This document shows, piece by piece, positions 52,081-60,774 of a stretch of 64,000 nucleotides of DNA. This stretch comes from Aureicoccus marinus (GTDB taxonomy: Bacteria; Bacteroidota; Bacteroidia; Flavobacteriales; Flavobacteriaceae). The stretch covers positions 935,546-999,545 of the forward strand of contig NZ_MQVX01000001.1 of assembly GCF_002954325.1 (NCBI RefSeq), read 5' to 3'. The translations under genes were made by a program, and so were the position numbers. How positions within the stretch are numbered: position 1 is the stretch's first letter; every line of letters begins with the position of its first letter. Under the pieces are notes generated by a model. The model saw only the letters and a program-made list of their open reading frames with translations. It did no database searches and was not told the origin of the DNA.

Positions 52081-53715
52081 ATGAAGACAGATCTTGCCTT
52101 CAACAAAAACGAAGACCACAACAAGCTCCAACTTTCAGACCTCAAACGCCGCTTGGCTAAAGTTCATTTAGGCGGAGGAAAAAAGCGCATCGAAAAACAC
52201 AAGAGCAAAGGCAAAATGACCGCTAGGGAGCGGATTGCTTATTTGCTGGACGACGATAAAGATTCCATCGAAATTGCTGCTTTTGCCGGTGACGGCATGT
52301 ATAGTGAACACGGAGGATGCCCGTCTGGTGGTGTGGTGGTTAAAGTGGGTTATGTGAGCGGTAAACAGTGTGTCGTTGTAGCCAATGACGCGACGGTAAA
52401 AGCCGGGGCCTGGTTTCCGATCACCGGGAAGAAGAACCTTCGCGCACAGGAAATCGCCTTGGAAAACCGCTTGCCTATTATTTACTTGGTAGATAGTGCT
52501 GGGGTTTATTTGCCCATGCAGGATGAGATTTTCCCAGACAAGGAACACTTTGGTCGCATCTTCAGAAACAATGCGAAAATGAGTAGCGAAGGAATCACCC
52601 AGATTGCTGCTGTTATGGGAAGTTGTGTCGCTGGAGGAGCTTATCTCCCTATTATGAGCGACGAAGCCCTAATCGTCGACAAGACCGGAAGTATTTTCTT
52701 AGCAGGAAGCTACCTAGTCAAAGCCGCCATTGGTGAGGAAATTGATAACGAAACCCTCGGAGGAGCAACCACCCATTGCGAAATAAGCGGTGTAACGGAC
52801 TACAAATCAAAAGATGATCAGGACGCCCTGAATACCATTCGAGGCATCATGGATAAAATTGGAGCGTCTGATTCGGCGGGATTTGACCGCAAGAAGGCAA
52901 AGAAGCCGGCACAAGACCCGGAAGAAATCTTTGGACTTCTGCCCCACTCCAGAGCCGAACAGTACGACATGAGAGAAATCATCACACGTTTGGTGGACAA
53001 TTCTGAGTTTGATGAATACAAGAAAGGATACGGCAAGACCCTGTTAACAGGCTATGCCCGGATTGATGGCTGGGCGGTTGGAATTGTTGCCAATCAGCGC
53101 AAAGTGATCAAAACCAAAAAAGGAGAAATGCAATTTGGAGGAGTGATCTACTCCGACTCAGCGGATAAAGCCACTCGCTTTATCGCGAATTGCAACCAGA
53201 AGAAAATCCCGCTGGTGTTCCTGCAAGATGTTACCGGATTTATGGTAGGCAGCAAAAGTGAGCACGGCGGCATTATTAAAGACGGAGCGAAAATGGTCAA
53301 CGCTGTAAGCAATTCCGTTGTGCCCAAATTCACGGTAGTCGTAGGAAACAGTTATGGAGCAGGCAATTACGCCATGTGCGGCAAGGCCTACGATCCCCGT
53401 CTCATCTTTGCCTGGCCCAGCGCAGAATTGGCCGTTATGAGCGGAAATTCAGCAGCCAAAGTACTGTTACAAATAGAGAAAGCCTCTTTAAAATCAAGAG
53501 GAGAAGAGCTGGATAAAGCCGGTGAAGAAAAGTTGTTTCAGGAAATCAAGCAACGCTATGACAATCAGGTTTCCCCTTATTACGCTGCTGCTAGAATTTG
53601 GACCGATGCCATAATCAATCCTTTGGATACCCGTAAGTGGATTTCTATGGGAATAGATGCGGCGAATCACGCCCCTATTCAAGAGAAGTTTAATTTAGGG
53701 GTGCTCCAGGTCTGA
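52081..53715 (+). CDS. Acyl-CoA carboxylase beta subunit (carboxyltransferase)
   Basis: 544 residues from ATG 52081; the longer frame from 52030 is not supported. It has both crotonase-like lobes with GGGKKRIEKHKSKGKMTARE, the oxyanion segments (GSCVAGGAYLP and GNSYGAGNYAMCG) and the C-terminal WISMGIDAANHAP. This is the carboxyltransferase of propionyl- or methylcrotonyl-CoA carboxylase. The biotin-bearing alpha subunit is not in the window. Confidence 0.95.
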   Translation: MKTDLAFNKNEDHNKLQLSDLKRRLAKVHLGGGKKRIEKHKSKGKMTARERIAYLLDDDKDSIEIAAFAGDGMYSEHGGCPSGGVVVKVGYVSGKQCVVVANDATVKAGAWFPITGKKNLRAQEIALENRLPIIYLVDSAGVYLPMQDEIFPDKEHFGRIFRNNAKMSSEGITQIAAVMGSCVAGGAYLPIMSDEALIVDKTGSIFLAGSYLVKAAIGEEIDNETLGGATTHCEISGVTDYKSKDDQDALNTIRGIMDKIGASDSAGFDRKKAKKPAQDPEEIFGLLPHSRAEQYDMREIITRLVDNSEFDEYKKGYGKTLLTGYARIDGWAVGIVANQRKVIKTKKGEMQFGGVIYSDSADKATRFIANCNQKKIPLVFLQDVTGFMVGSKSEHGGIIKDGAKMVNAVSNSVVPKFTVVVGNSYGAGNYAMCGKAYDPRLIFAWPSAELAVMSGNSAAKVLLQIEKASLKSRGEELDKAGEEKLFQEIKQRYDNQVSPYYAAARIWTDAIINPLDTRKWISMGIDAANHAPIQEKFNLGVLQV

Positions 53716-53731
53716 AACACCCCTTCATAAT

Positions 53732-55468
53732 TTATCGTCCTGTTCCTACTCCGGAATCTACTACGGAGGCTAACTCAAAGTTGACGTTTTTGGTCATCAC
53801 CTTGAATACGGATACCTTTTCTGATTGATTCGGCTTTCCGAAATTGCTGTACTGAGTTAATTTGAAGTAAGTCGGCGTTAAACTCTTGTTCCCAAGGTAT
53901 TTAACGTTCATTTTCCAAACTCCAGGCAAACTACCATCAAGCAAAAATTCCTTGGAACTGTAGCCTTGCTTCTTTTCTTTTTCGATTTGCTCAGGAGAAT
54001 CTAGAAGACTGTGTCTCCAAGTATAGGTTTGGTTCTGAGGGTTCACGAATTCCAAATCGAATTCAGCCTCCCCATCGTTCCATTCCAAAACCAAACGGGT
54101 TCCGGCAAAGTCTTCTTCATCCAGGTTCAAGAACTTGTTGTAATCGGGAATGATCTCATCACCATATTCTCTTAAAAGTTGTTTCTGCTCTCGCATTACC
54201 AAGGTGTCAAAGTCCGATGATTTGTGTGTCATCATTTTTTCACTCTTCACGTAGCTGTAGCGGCTATAATGAGCAGCAGCCTTCTTAGGCTCCTTGTTCA
54301 TGGTGTATGCCTGGGCTAGATCGCGGAATGATTGTGCATAATTCGGTCGCAACTCAAAGATCTTCTGATAGGTGGCTAAGGCCGCTTCGGACTCTCCCAT
54401 TGCATCGAGTAAGAAGGCCTTTCCTTTCAATAGCACCGGATTATTTGCCCAGAGTGCATCTCCTTCGCTCAGTACCTGTTCCACCGCTTTGCGATCTCCC
54501 CGATCTTTCCAAAGATGCTTCGCTACATCCAAGTAGAAATAAGGAGAGGAACTGTACATGCCTTTGTACTTCTCATACACCCCTAAAGCCGCGTTTGTAT
54601 TGGAAGCGGCTTCTACATCAAGGAGATATTGTGGACGGTCCTTATCTAAGTAACTCGCTGCAACGGCATCACTGCCAGTCGCTTCTTGGGTAATATCCTT
54701 TCCGGCATAGGGCAAGGCAGCTAACTTGGTATTGATCAAAATCACCCCTCCATTAGCCAGTGTACCATAGGTGTTAGCCAAATTAAGGCTGTTCAAAATA
54801 GCCAGTCGTTTGATATTCTGTGGATCTAACCACAGTGGTGTGTCCGTGAAGATCTGACCATCGATATCGTAGAGAACGGGTTGTGGGTACAAAATACTGT
54901 TCCCAATAGCCCGGTTGAGGAATACTTGTCCGTTCTGTCCTGGATCCAAACAACTTCCAAATACACGTACACGGTTGAAGCGGCGCATAAGATCAAGGAT
55001 ACAGGTATAGGAAAAATTAATACCGTCTTCCGCCAGAATATCGACATTACCGGCTACAGCTTCCATATCCCTAAAGCCTGTCGCCGTTAAAAAGATGGAA
55101 CTGTCTTCAGAATACCTTTCTTGAAGTCCAGCTTGAGAACGTTTGCTTTTCACCTCCCCTTTAACGACAACTTCGTCCAGGGTATTTACTTCCGGCACCA
55201 GGACCGTATTGAGAACGCGAGTTACGTCTTCTACAACGACTTCAACCTTGCGAAATCCGTAAAGTTCGTAACGAAGTACATCGCCTGTAGCGACTACTAA
55301 TTTGTAATATCCTTTGGTGTCTGTTTCGACTTCCGCTTGGCTGTTAACATTGACAACACGGACGTTTTCTAGTGGATTGGAGCCGTCATTGACTCGGCCG
55401 TAAACCGATCTTTGGGCCGACACGGCAGTGGCTATTCCAAGGAATAACAGAAGTAATTTGGTGCGCAT
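53732..55468 (-). CDS. Secreted protein with TonB plug-like domain and TPR repeats, no barrel
   Basis: 578 residues from ATG 55468, which gives a clean signal peptide (ending VSAQ). The order is a carboxypeptidase-regulatory-like domain (VYGRVNDGSNPLENVRVVNV), a plug-like section (FNRVRVFGSCLDPGQNG to GTLANGGVILINTK), then TPR helices (GESEAALATYQKIFELRPN and repeats), and a final beta-rich part ending ELASVVDSGVG. TonB receptors normally carry a barrel after the plug; here TPR replaces it. This may be a secreted scaffold or regulator. The M24 gene lies upstream and may be co-transcribed. Confidence 0.82.
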   Translation of the reverse strand: MRTKLLLLFLGIATAVSAQRSVYGRVNDGSNPLENVRVVNVNSQAEVETDTKGYYKLVVATGDVLRYELYGFRKVEVVVEDVTRVLNTVLVPEVNTLDEVVVKGEVKSKRSQAGLQERYSEDSSIFLTATGFRDMEAVAGNVDILAEDGINFSYTCILDLMRRFNRVRVFGSCLDPGQNGQVFLNRAIGNSILYPQPVLYDIDGQIFTDTPLWLDPQNIKRLAILNSLNLANTYGTLANGGVILINTKLAALPYAGKDITQEATGSDAVAASYLDKDRPQYLLDVEAASNTNAALGVYEKYKGMYSSSPYFYLDVAKHLWKDRGDRKAVEQVLSEGDALWANNPVLLKGKAFLLDAMGESEAALATYQKIFELRPNYAQSFRDLAQAYTMNKEPKKAAAHYSRYSYVKSEKMMTHKSSDFDTLVMREQKQLLREYGDEIIPDYNKFLNLDEEDFAGTRLVLEWNDGEAEFDLEFVNPQNQTYTWRHSLLDSPEQIEKEKKQGYSSKEFLLDGSLPGVWKMNVKYLGNKSLTPTYFKLTQYSNFGKPNQSEKVSVFKVMTKNVNFELASVVDSGVGTGR

Positions 55469-55499
55469 GGTTTTTATTTTCAATTTACGGATTTTTCTT

Positions 55500-56870
55500 T
55501 CAATTATCATGCCAGTGTTCTCCCAAATGATTGTTAACGCGAGGAATCAAAAGCAGTTGGGTTTGTCTTCCCGCAACATAGCGAAAGCCCTCTGGACCAA
55601 AGTAGCCCGCCTCTTCCAGCATGACACGAATATCTCGTTTCCACTCATCCAGGTAAACCGTGGTATTGAGTTCGATAGCGTATACGGTTCTCCTCTGTAA
55701 CGGATAAGCATTACCATCTGCTTTATCAACACCTCCCTGAGCGTCCCACATTCCGATGGTGGTCCCTGCCGAATGTCCATAACTCCCAAGAGGGTGAGTA
55801 TAAATAGCCGGGCGATAGCCTTCCTGCTTTCCTTGACTCAGTGCGTTTTTGAGAATGGTATTCCCCACCAGCCCTTCTTTCATATTCATGGTCAGAATAT
55901 CCTGCACCCGATTTCCTTTTTTTAAGGCATCGACTAAAAATTCAGGAGCCTTTCGCTCCCCAGACTTCAACACATAGGCCAACTCCTGACAGTCGGTATT
56001 CAGACGTAGGTAATTAATTCCAATATCGCAGTGCAGTAGATCCCCGGGTTGAATGATTTGTTCCTGTGGTCGTCCAGAAAAGGAATACAAATGCCCTTGA
56101 AGTTCTTCTGCAGTTCTTTGGATATCGACCGTAGGATGAAACCAGGTGGTCAATCCCAAATCGCGAATCTTTTGGCGCATCCACCACTCCACATCTGATG
56201 TGGTCGTAAAACCTGGGGTGATTACTTCCTCCGAAAAGGCTTCGGCAATGATCTCATGAGTAATTTCAACCAACTGACTAAAGAGCGTCATCTCCCGTTC
56301 GGTTCGGGTTTCAATCCAGCTAACAGCCAGTTCTTCTGAAGAAACGACCCTCTTGTGCATCTTTTTGGGTAGGTACTGCATAAATTGCCGGTAATCGGTA
56401 TGGTCTAATCCGTCGGCAATATTGTGGTCCTCCGAGTAATTCAAACCTATTTTTTGGGGATTCCTTTCTTGAATCAGCTCCATTAATCGTTTCCATTGAT
56501 CAGGCTGTTTATCCTTGTCCCAGGCGGCTTTAATCAGGTTGCCTACTTGATAACGAGCTACAGCCAAGCGCTCTACCTCCTTTTTTGCTGGATCTTTATA
56601 AAACAACAAAATGGTTCTTCGACGAGCGTTCAACCAGGTGGATGGCAAAAAGGTTTTCAATACGGGATCTTCATTGTATTCCCGCGAAATCAAGACCCAC
56701 ATATCGATACCTGCCCGCTCCATGAGTTCAGGGAGTAATTTTTGGATTCTTTCTTCCAGAACTTCATCGATAAGTTGGGCTCTTTCTTCCATCGGCAGAA
56801 TAGCCGATTGCTGGGCCTGAAGCCCGTATTGTAAAAAGAACAAGCAAAGACCAAGTAAAACTTTCTTCAT
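55500..56870 (-). CDS. Secreted M24-family metallopeptidase (Xaa-Pro aminopeptidase-like)
   Basis: 456 residues. Signal peptide ending LQAQ. The metal ligands are in place: Asp in HCDIGINY, Asp in NTDCQEL, His in HPLGSYGHSAG, Glu in AIELNTT, Glu in VMLEEAGYF. The N-terminal domain is the creatinase-like half. It removes N-terminal residues before Pro. It starts 4 bases downstream of menE on the same strand, in the menaquinone operon, which is only a transcription link. Confidence 0.92.
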   Translation of the reverse strand: MKKVLLGLCLFFLQYGLQAQQSAILPMEERAQLIDEVLEERIQKLLPELMERAGIDMWVLISREYNEDPVLKTFLPSTWLNARRRTILLFYKDPAKKEVERLAVARYQVGNLIKAAWDKDKQPDQWKRLMELIQERNPQKIGLNYSEDHNIADGLDHTDYRQFMQYLPKKMHKRVVSSEELAVSWIETRTEREMTLFSQLVEITHEIIAEAFSEEVITPGFTTTSDVEWWMRQKIRDLGLTTWFHPTVDIQRTAEELQGHLYSFSGRPQEQIIQPGDLLHCDIGINYLRLNTDCQELAYVLKSGERKAPEFLVDALKKGNRVQDILTMNMKEGLVGNTILKNALSQGKQEGYRPAIYTHPLGSYGHSAGTTIGMWDAQGGVDKADGNAYPLQRRTVYAIELNTTVYLDEWKRDIRVMLEEAGYFGPEGFRYVAGRQTQLLLIPRVNNHLGEHWHDN

Positions 56871-56874
56871 GATG

Positions 56875-57990
56875 TTATTGGATTTGTAATTCCGAAACCT
56901 GGTCCGGAGTTTTGTTTTGGGTTTTTAATCGATCCACCTTGCCGCTGTGTAGTTCTTCAAATTGACTGAACCAGTGGATTCTTTTGGGCTTTTCCGCCTT
57001 CTCAAAATCTGCTAAATTCTGGATTTCTTCAAGCAAATTGACCGGCACCTCTTCTGATTCAATAAACAGTACTACTTGTCTTCCAAGGTGGTTGTGCTCA
57101 ATGGAACCAATGAAATATCGGTAAGGAATGAGCGCATCTAACTTGTCTTCAATCTGCTCAGGGAACAGTTTAATACCCCCAGAATTGATCACCCGATCCA
57201 ATCGACCTTTCCAAATGAAGTGTTCCGAATCAATCAACTCGACCAAGTCTTCGGTCTGCAGAGATTCAAGTCCCAAATAATCAGCCTGTATACAAAGACA
57301 ATCCCGGTCATCAGTAGTAAAGTGAACTCCGGGCAAAGCTTGAAAACTCGGTTCGAATTTAGGGTGTACTTCCCGAAGCGCCACGTGCGTAAGGGTTTCT
57401 GTCATACCATAGGAAGCCACCACACGACCTCGATGACCATCCAGCTGCTGCACCTGACTTTTAGCAATGGGTGCCCCACCGACCAAGATGGTTTCTACAC
57501 GCGAAATATCTTCAAGACTATGGGATAATTGATAAGGCGTCATGGCTACAAAGCTGAATCGTCCTCCTGTCTTTTTCAATGGATTCTTAGAGGGCCTGAC
57601 GACCAGTAAATCCAGACCCAGGACCAAGGCGCGAACAAACATCATCTTACCCGCAATAAAGCTACCTGGTATCCCCAAGAGGGTTCTCCTTCCAGGAAAT
57701 AATTCAAAAACTTCACCAGTCAGTCGCGCACTCGCTAAAAAATGTTCCTTTTTTACTTTCCAGTTTTTCGGCGCTCCTGTGGATCCGGAAGTCTTGACCC
57801 AGATATCCTCCGATTGATCCAACCAATCCAATAAAAATTCTCCGTACTCCCGTTCAAAGGCCTCCCCTTCTTTGGTCAGGCTGTAGGCTACGTCTTCCAG
57901 CGCCTCGAGGGCAATCGGCAATCCATTGAGTTTGAATTCAGGGTGTAATCGCTGCCAGGGCTGTATAGGTTTATCGGTCATGGCTGGCAT
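56875..57990 (-). CDS. menE: O-succinylbenzoate-CoA ligase-like AMP-binding enzyme
   Basis: 371 residues, shorter than most MenE but complete. The AMP-binding motif is TSGSTGAPKNWKVKK, the A5 region YGMTETLTH and the C-terminal Lys region NSGGIKLFPEQIE. MenE activates o-succinylbenzoate for menaquinone synthesis. MenC and a CPBP protease lie upstream on the same strand with 1-base and overlapping junctions, which supports the assignment. Confidence 0.92.
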   Translation of the reverse strand: MPAMTDKPIQPWQRLHPEFKLNGLPIALEALEDVAYSLTKEGEAFEREYGEFLLDWLDQSEDIWVKTSGSTGAPKNWKVKKEHFLASARLTGEVFELFPGRRTLLGIPGSFIAGKMMFVRALVLGLDLLVVRPSKNPLKKTGGRFSFVAMTPYQLSHSLEDISRVETILVGGAPIAKSQVQQLDGHRGRVVASYGMTETLTHVALREVHPKFEPSFQALPGVHFTTDDRDCLCIQADYLGLESLQTEDLVELIDSEHFIWKGRLDRVINSGGIKLFPEQIEDKLDALIPYRYFIGSIEHNHLGRQVVLFIESEEVPVNLLEEIQNLADFEKAEKPKRIHWFSQFEELHSGKVDRLKTQNKTPDQVSELQIQ

Positions 57991-57991
57991 C

Positions 57992-58909
57992 CTATTTGTT
58001 TAACGCTATTTCGTCTCTGGACAGGACCCGTCCAAATAATTTATTGGACCAATCCGTCCATTTGTATTTTTTAGCAAAAACAAAAATCAAAATCGGGTAT
58101 ACAATCAAAATAGGAACGAGTATCCCCAGTCCCAACTCAGGTTCTGCCGTATCGATGTACAAGGAGTCCGTTTGAAAAGCCGTCCAGTCAGCAGTGACCA
58201 GTAGTGCTCCGAATAGGTTGTTTGCTGCATGAAAACCAAGAGCCAATTCCAAACCATCATCCATGAGGGTTATGATCCCTAAGAAAAACCCCGTACCGAT
58301 ATAGAAGACCAATAAACCGTAACCCAATCTTCCAATTTCGGGATTGGCAATATGCATAAGACCAAAGATGACCGAAGTGGCAATTAAGGGAATCGCTCTG
58401 TTTTTTGTTGCGATTCCTAGACCCTGCATGATATACCCCCGAAAAAGGTATTCCTCAAAACTGGTTTGTAAAGGAATTAAAAGGACGGCCACCACAACAA
58501 GGATGGCAAATTTTACGGAGTCAAAATTCCAAACAAAGTCTTCCGGGCGAGTGAGTATATCGGCAAAACCCATGGCCGTGGTAAGCCCTCCCCAGAGGAA
58601 AAAGGCGAAAAATATGCGCTTCCAATCCACCTTTTTACGAGCTGTTGTTAAAGAACGTATCGTTTGTTGGTGCACCAGTTTGGTCCAACCCCAAACCACA
58701 AACAGAAGGGCCGATAAAGGACCAACGACCAGTATAAAAACAAGTGTTGTTCCGAATTGATCAATGAGTTGAGCCATCATGTCTTCGGTTGACGTGGTCA
58801 TGTTCAGGCTCAGAATGTAATTCACAACCATAAGAGCGATAAAGCCCAGAGGAATAAAAAGGTATTTCCAAAGGCCTATTTGCCCTTTGTATCCTTGTTC
58901 TACGTACAT
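57992..58909 (-). CDS. CPBP-family intramembrane glutamic protease
   Basis: 305 residues with about eight membrane helices. The CPBP motif EEYLFRGYIMQGL and the later NxxH-like FHAANNLFGALL are present. CPBP members are intramembrane proteases that process CAAX-type or other membrane proteins. It sits between menC and menE in the same operon, with an overlap of 10 bases on the menC side and one base gap to menE. A direct part in menaquinone synthesis is not known. Confidence 0.9.
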   Translation of the reverse strand: MYVEQGYKGQIGLWKYLFIPLGFIALMVVNYILSLNMTTSTEDMMAQLIDQFGTTLVFILVVGPLSALLFVVWGWTKLVHQQTIRSLTTARKKVDWKRIFFAFFLWGGLTTAMGFADILTRPEDFVWNFDSVKFAILVVVAVLLIPLQTSFEEYLFRGYIMQGLGIATKNRAIPLIATSVIFGLMHIANPEIGRLGYGLLVFYIGTGFFLGIITLMDDGLELALGFHAANNLFGALLVTADWTAFQTDSLYIDTAEPELGLGILVPILIVYPILIFVFAKKYKWTDWSNKLFGRVLSRDEIALNK

Positions 58910-59955
58910 AAGTGGTGTTTAATATCGTTATTCCAAGATAGCTCTTTTCGGTAAATAAGCTGGCCCTGGCTGACTTCTAGAGGGCTTTGCCAGTTGTTGG
59001 TAAATAGCCCACCCGTCCCCAAGCCTTGCGGCATAGGATTGTTTTTTAAATAAGTGTACTGAGCAATCGCATTCAATCCTAAATTACTCTCTAAAGCACT
59101 GGTGATCCACCAGCCAATACCTCGTTTCTCCGCAGCAGCAATCCATTCGTCGCTGCCCGACCAACCACCCACTAAAGAAGGTTTTAGGATGATGTATTGA
59201 GGCTGAATGGTATCAAGAACCTCTTCCTTGTCTTCACCAGAAAAAAGGCCGATCAGCTCTTCATCCAAAGCTATATCCAAAGGGCTCCGATCGCAAAGGC
59301 TTTTCATCTCAGACCATTGTTGTGCTTTAATGGGTTGTTCGATAGAATGCAATTCGAGCTTCGCTAATCGTTCCAGCTTTTGCAAGGCATCTTGGGGGCT
59401 AAAACCTCCATTGGCATCAACCCGAATCTCTAGTTCCTTCGCACTAAAGCGATCCCGTATTCCGCGGAGCAACAGCCACTCTTTTTCGAAGTCCAAGGCA
59501 CCAATTTTAAGCTTCAAGCAGTTGAATCCACCGGCGAGCTTTTCTTGAATCTGCTCCTGCATAAAATCAAGCGATCCCATCCAAATCAACCCATTAATCG
59601 AAATGGGCACTTCATTCTGCGTAAAGTCGGAAGGTAGCAGTTCAAATGGGTTTTGTTGCTTTAAGGAAGCAAACGCCTGCTCAAAACCGAATTGTATCGA
59701 TGGAAAAAAGCGATTGAAGTCCAACAAAGACTCTAATCCCTCATTGACCCTTTCACAACTCTTCTTGAGTTGCGCCTCATAATCGGGAGTATCATCGGCA
59801 CTGAGTCCACGGAAAAGTCCACACTCTCCAATTCCAAAACTATCCCCTTCTTCGAGGAGAACATACCAGGTTTCTTTCTCGGTCAAAACTCCTCGTGAAG
59901 TTCCACCGGCTCGTTTGAATTGCAGTATATGCCTGAAGTATCGCGCTTTTAACAC
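58900..59955 (-). CDS. menC: o-Succinylbenzoate synthase-like enolase-superfamily enzyme
   Basis: 351 residues from GTG 59955. The longer frame would run into the divergent SDR gene and read through its start. The enolase-type barrel has the Lys pair (KLKIGA), the metal acids in RVDANGGF, IEQPI and LDEELIG, and the catalytic Lys in ILKPSLVGG. It converts SHCHC to o-succinylbenzoate. It is the first gene of the menC-CPBP-menE-M24 operon. Confidence 0.93.
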   Translation of the reverse strand: MLKARYFRHILQFKRAGGTSRGVLTEKETWYVLLEEGDSFGIGECGLFRGLSADDTPDYEAQLKKSCERVNEGLESLLDFNRFFPSIQFGFEQAFASLKQQNPFELLPSDFTQNEVPISINGLIWMGSLDFMQEQIQEKLAGGFNCLKLKIGALDFEKEWLLLRGIRDRFSAKELEIRVDANGGFSPQDALQKLERLAKLELHSIEQPIKAQQWSEMKSLCDRSPLDIALDEELIGLFSGEDKEEVLDTIQPQYIILKPSLVGGWSGSDEWIAAAEKRGIGWWITSALESNLGLNAIAQYTYLKNNPMPQGLGTGGLFTNNWQSPLEVSQGQLIYRKELSWNNDIKHHLCT

Positions 59956-59960
59956 GATAC

Positions 59961-59968
59961 CAAAATTA
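59961..59968 (-). promoter_or_regulatory. Candidate -7 element of menC, close to the start codon
   Basis: TAATTTTG on the minus strand, exact TAnnTTTG, ending 5 bases before the GTG at 59955. Transcription would start at or beside the start codon, giving a leaderless message. No -33 TTG at N19. Confidence 0.45.
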
Positions 59969-59982
59969 AGTATATTCCGAGA

Positions 59983-60774
59983 ATGAATTGGAAAGGAAAA
60001 ACCGTTTGGATTACCGGGGCAAGTTCCGGAATTGGCAGAGCTCTCGCGACTGAATTTGCCAAAAAAGGCGCTCACCTACTGCTCTCTGGGCGCAAAACCG
60101 AAGCCTTAGAGGCTGTTAAAGCAAAGTGCTCCAAAGCCTCAGCCGTAGATCTGCTTCCCTTTGATCTGGCCAACTACAAGGACGCAGAGAAGTGGGTTGC
60201 GCAGGCTTTAGACCGTTTGGGTCGAGTGGATTTACTCATTAATAACGCAGGGATCAGTCAACGCTCTCTGATTGCCGATACCAGTATGGTGGTCGTTGAA
60301 AAGTTGATGCAGGTCAATTACTTCGGAACGGTGGCCTTAACCACTGCCCTCCTTCCTCATTGGATTGAACGAAAGGCCGGAAAGGTGGCGACGGTAACAA
60401 GTCTTATGGGACGTTTTGGCTCACCTTATCGATCGGGCTACTGTGGCGCGAAGCACGCTCTTCATGGGTTTTTCGATGTGCTTAGAATGGAGCACGAAAA
60501 AGACGGCTTGCAGGTCACCCTACTGGCTCCTGGTTTCGTCCAAACGGATATTGCTCGTAATGCTCTGGTTGGAGATGGACAAGCACAAAATAGCCAGGAC
60601 AAGGCTACGGCCAATGGCTTAACCCCTGCACGATGCGCCGCACAGATGCGAAAGGCGATTGAAAAAAAGAAGTTCGAAGCCTATTTCGGTAAAAAAGAAG
60701 TGATGGGTATCTACCTAAAACGATTCTTTCCTCGTTTGCTCCACAAAAGGGTTATGGGAGCTCAGGTGCGCTAG
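59983..60774 (+). CDS. Short-chain dehydrogenase/reductase
   Basis: 263 residues. The NAD(P) motif is TGASSGIGRAL, the NNAG motif (INNAGIS) and the active-site Ser, Tyr and Lys in TSLMGRFGSPYRSGYCGAKHA, with Tyr-x3-Lys spacing. It resembles DHRS7-type enzymes and could reduce a 3-keto lipid, for example the 3-keto product of the sulfonolipid synthase, but that is only a hypothesis because it is 28 kb from that pair. The stop overlaps the stop of the convergent kinase gene by 4 bases. Confidence 0.88.
   Translation: MNWKGKTVWITGASSGIGRALATEFAKKGAHLLLSGRKTEALEAVKAKCSKASAVDLLPFDLANYKDAEKWVAQALDRLGRVDLLINNAGISQRSLIADTSMVVVEKLMQVNYFGTVALTTALLPHWIERKAGKVATVTSLMGRFGSPYRSGYCGAKHALHGFFDVLRMEHEKDGLQVTLLAPGFVQTDIARNALVGDGQAQNSQDKATANGLTPARCAAQMRKAIEKKKFEAYFGKKEVMGIYLKRFFPRLLHKRVMGAQVR

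Noticed and set aside
53698-53725. GGGGTG / CACCCC hairpin at the end of the acyl-CoA carboxylase gene
   Set aside because: The stem overlaps the stop codon and only two T follow, so terminator support is too weak to list.
59956-60075. N-terminal extension of menC to 60075
   Set aside because: It overlaps the start of the SDR gene on the other strand and does not resemble MenC; the GTG at 59955 gives normal length.
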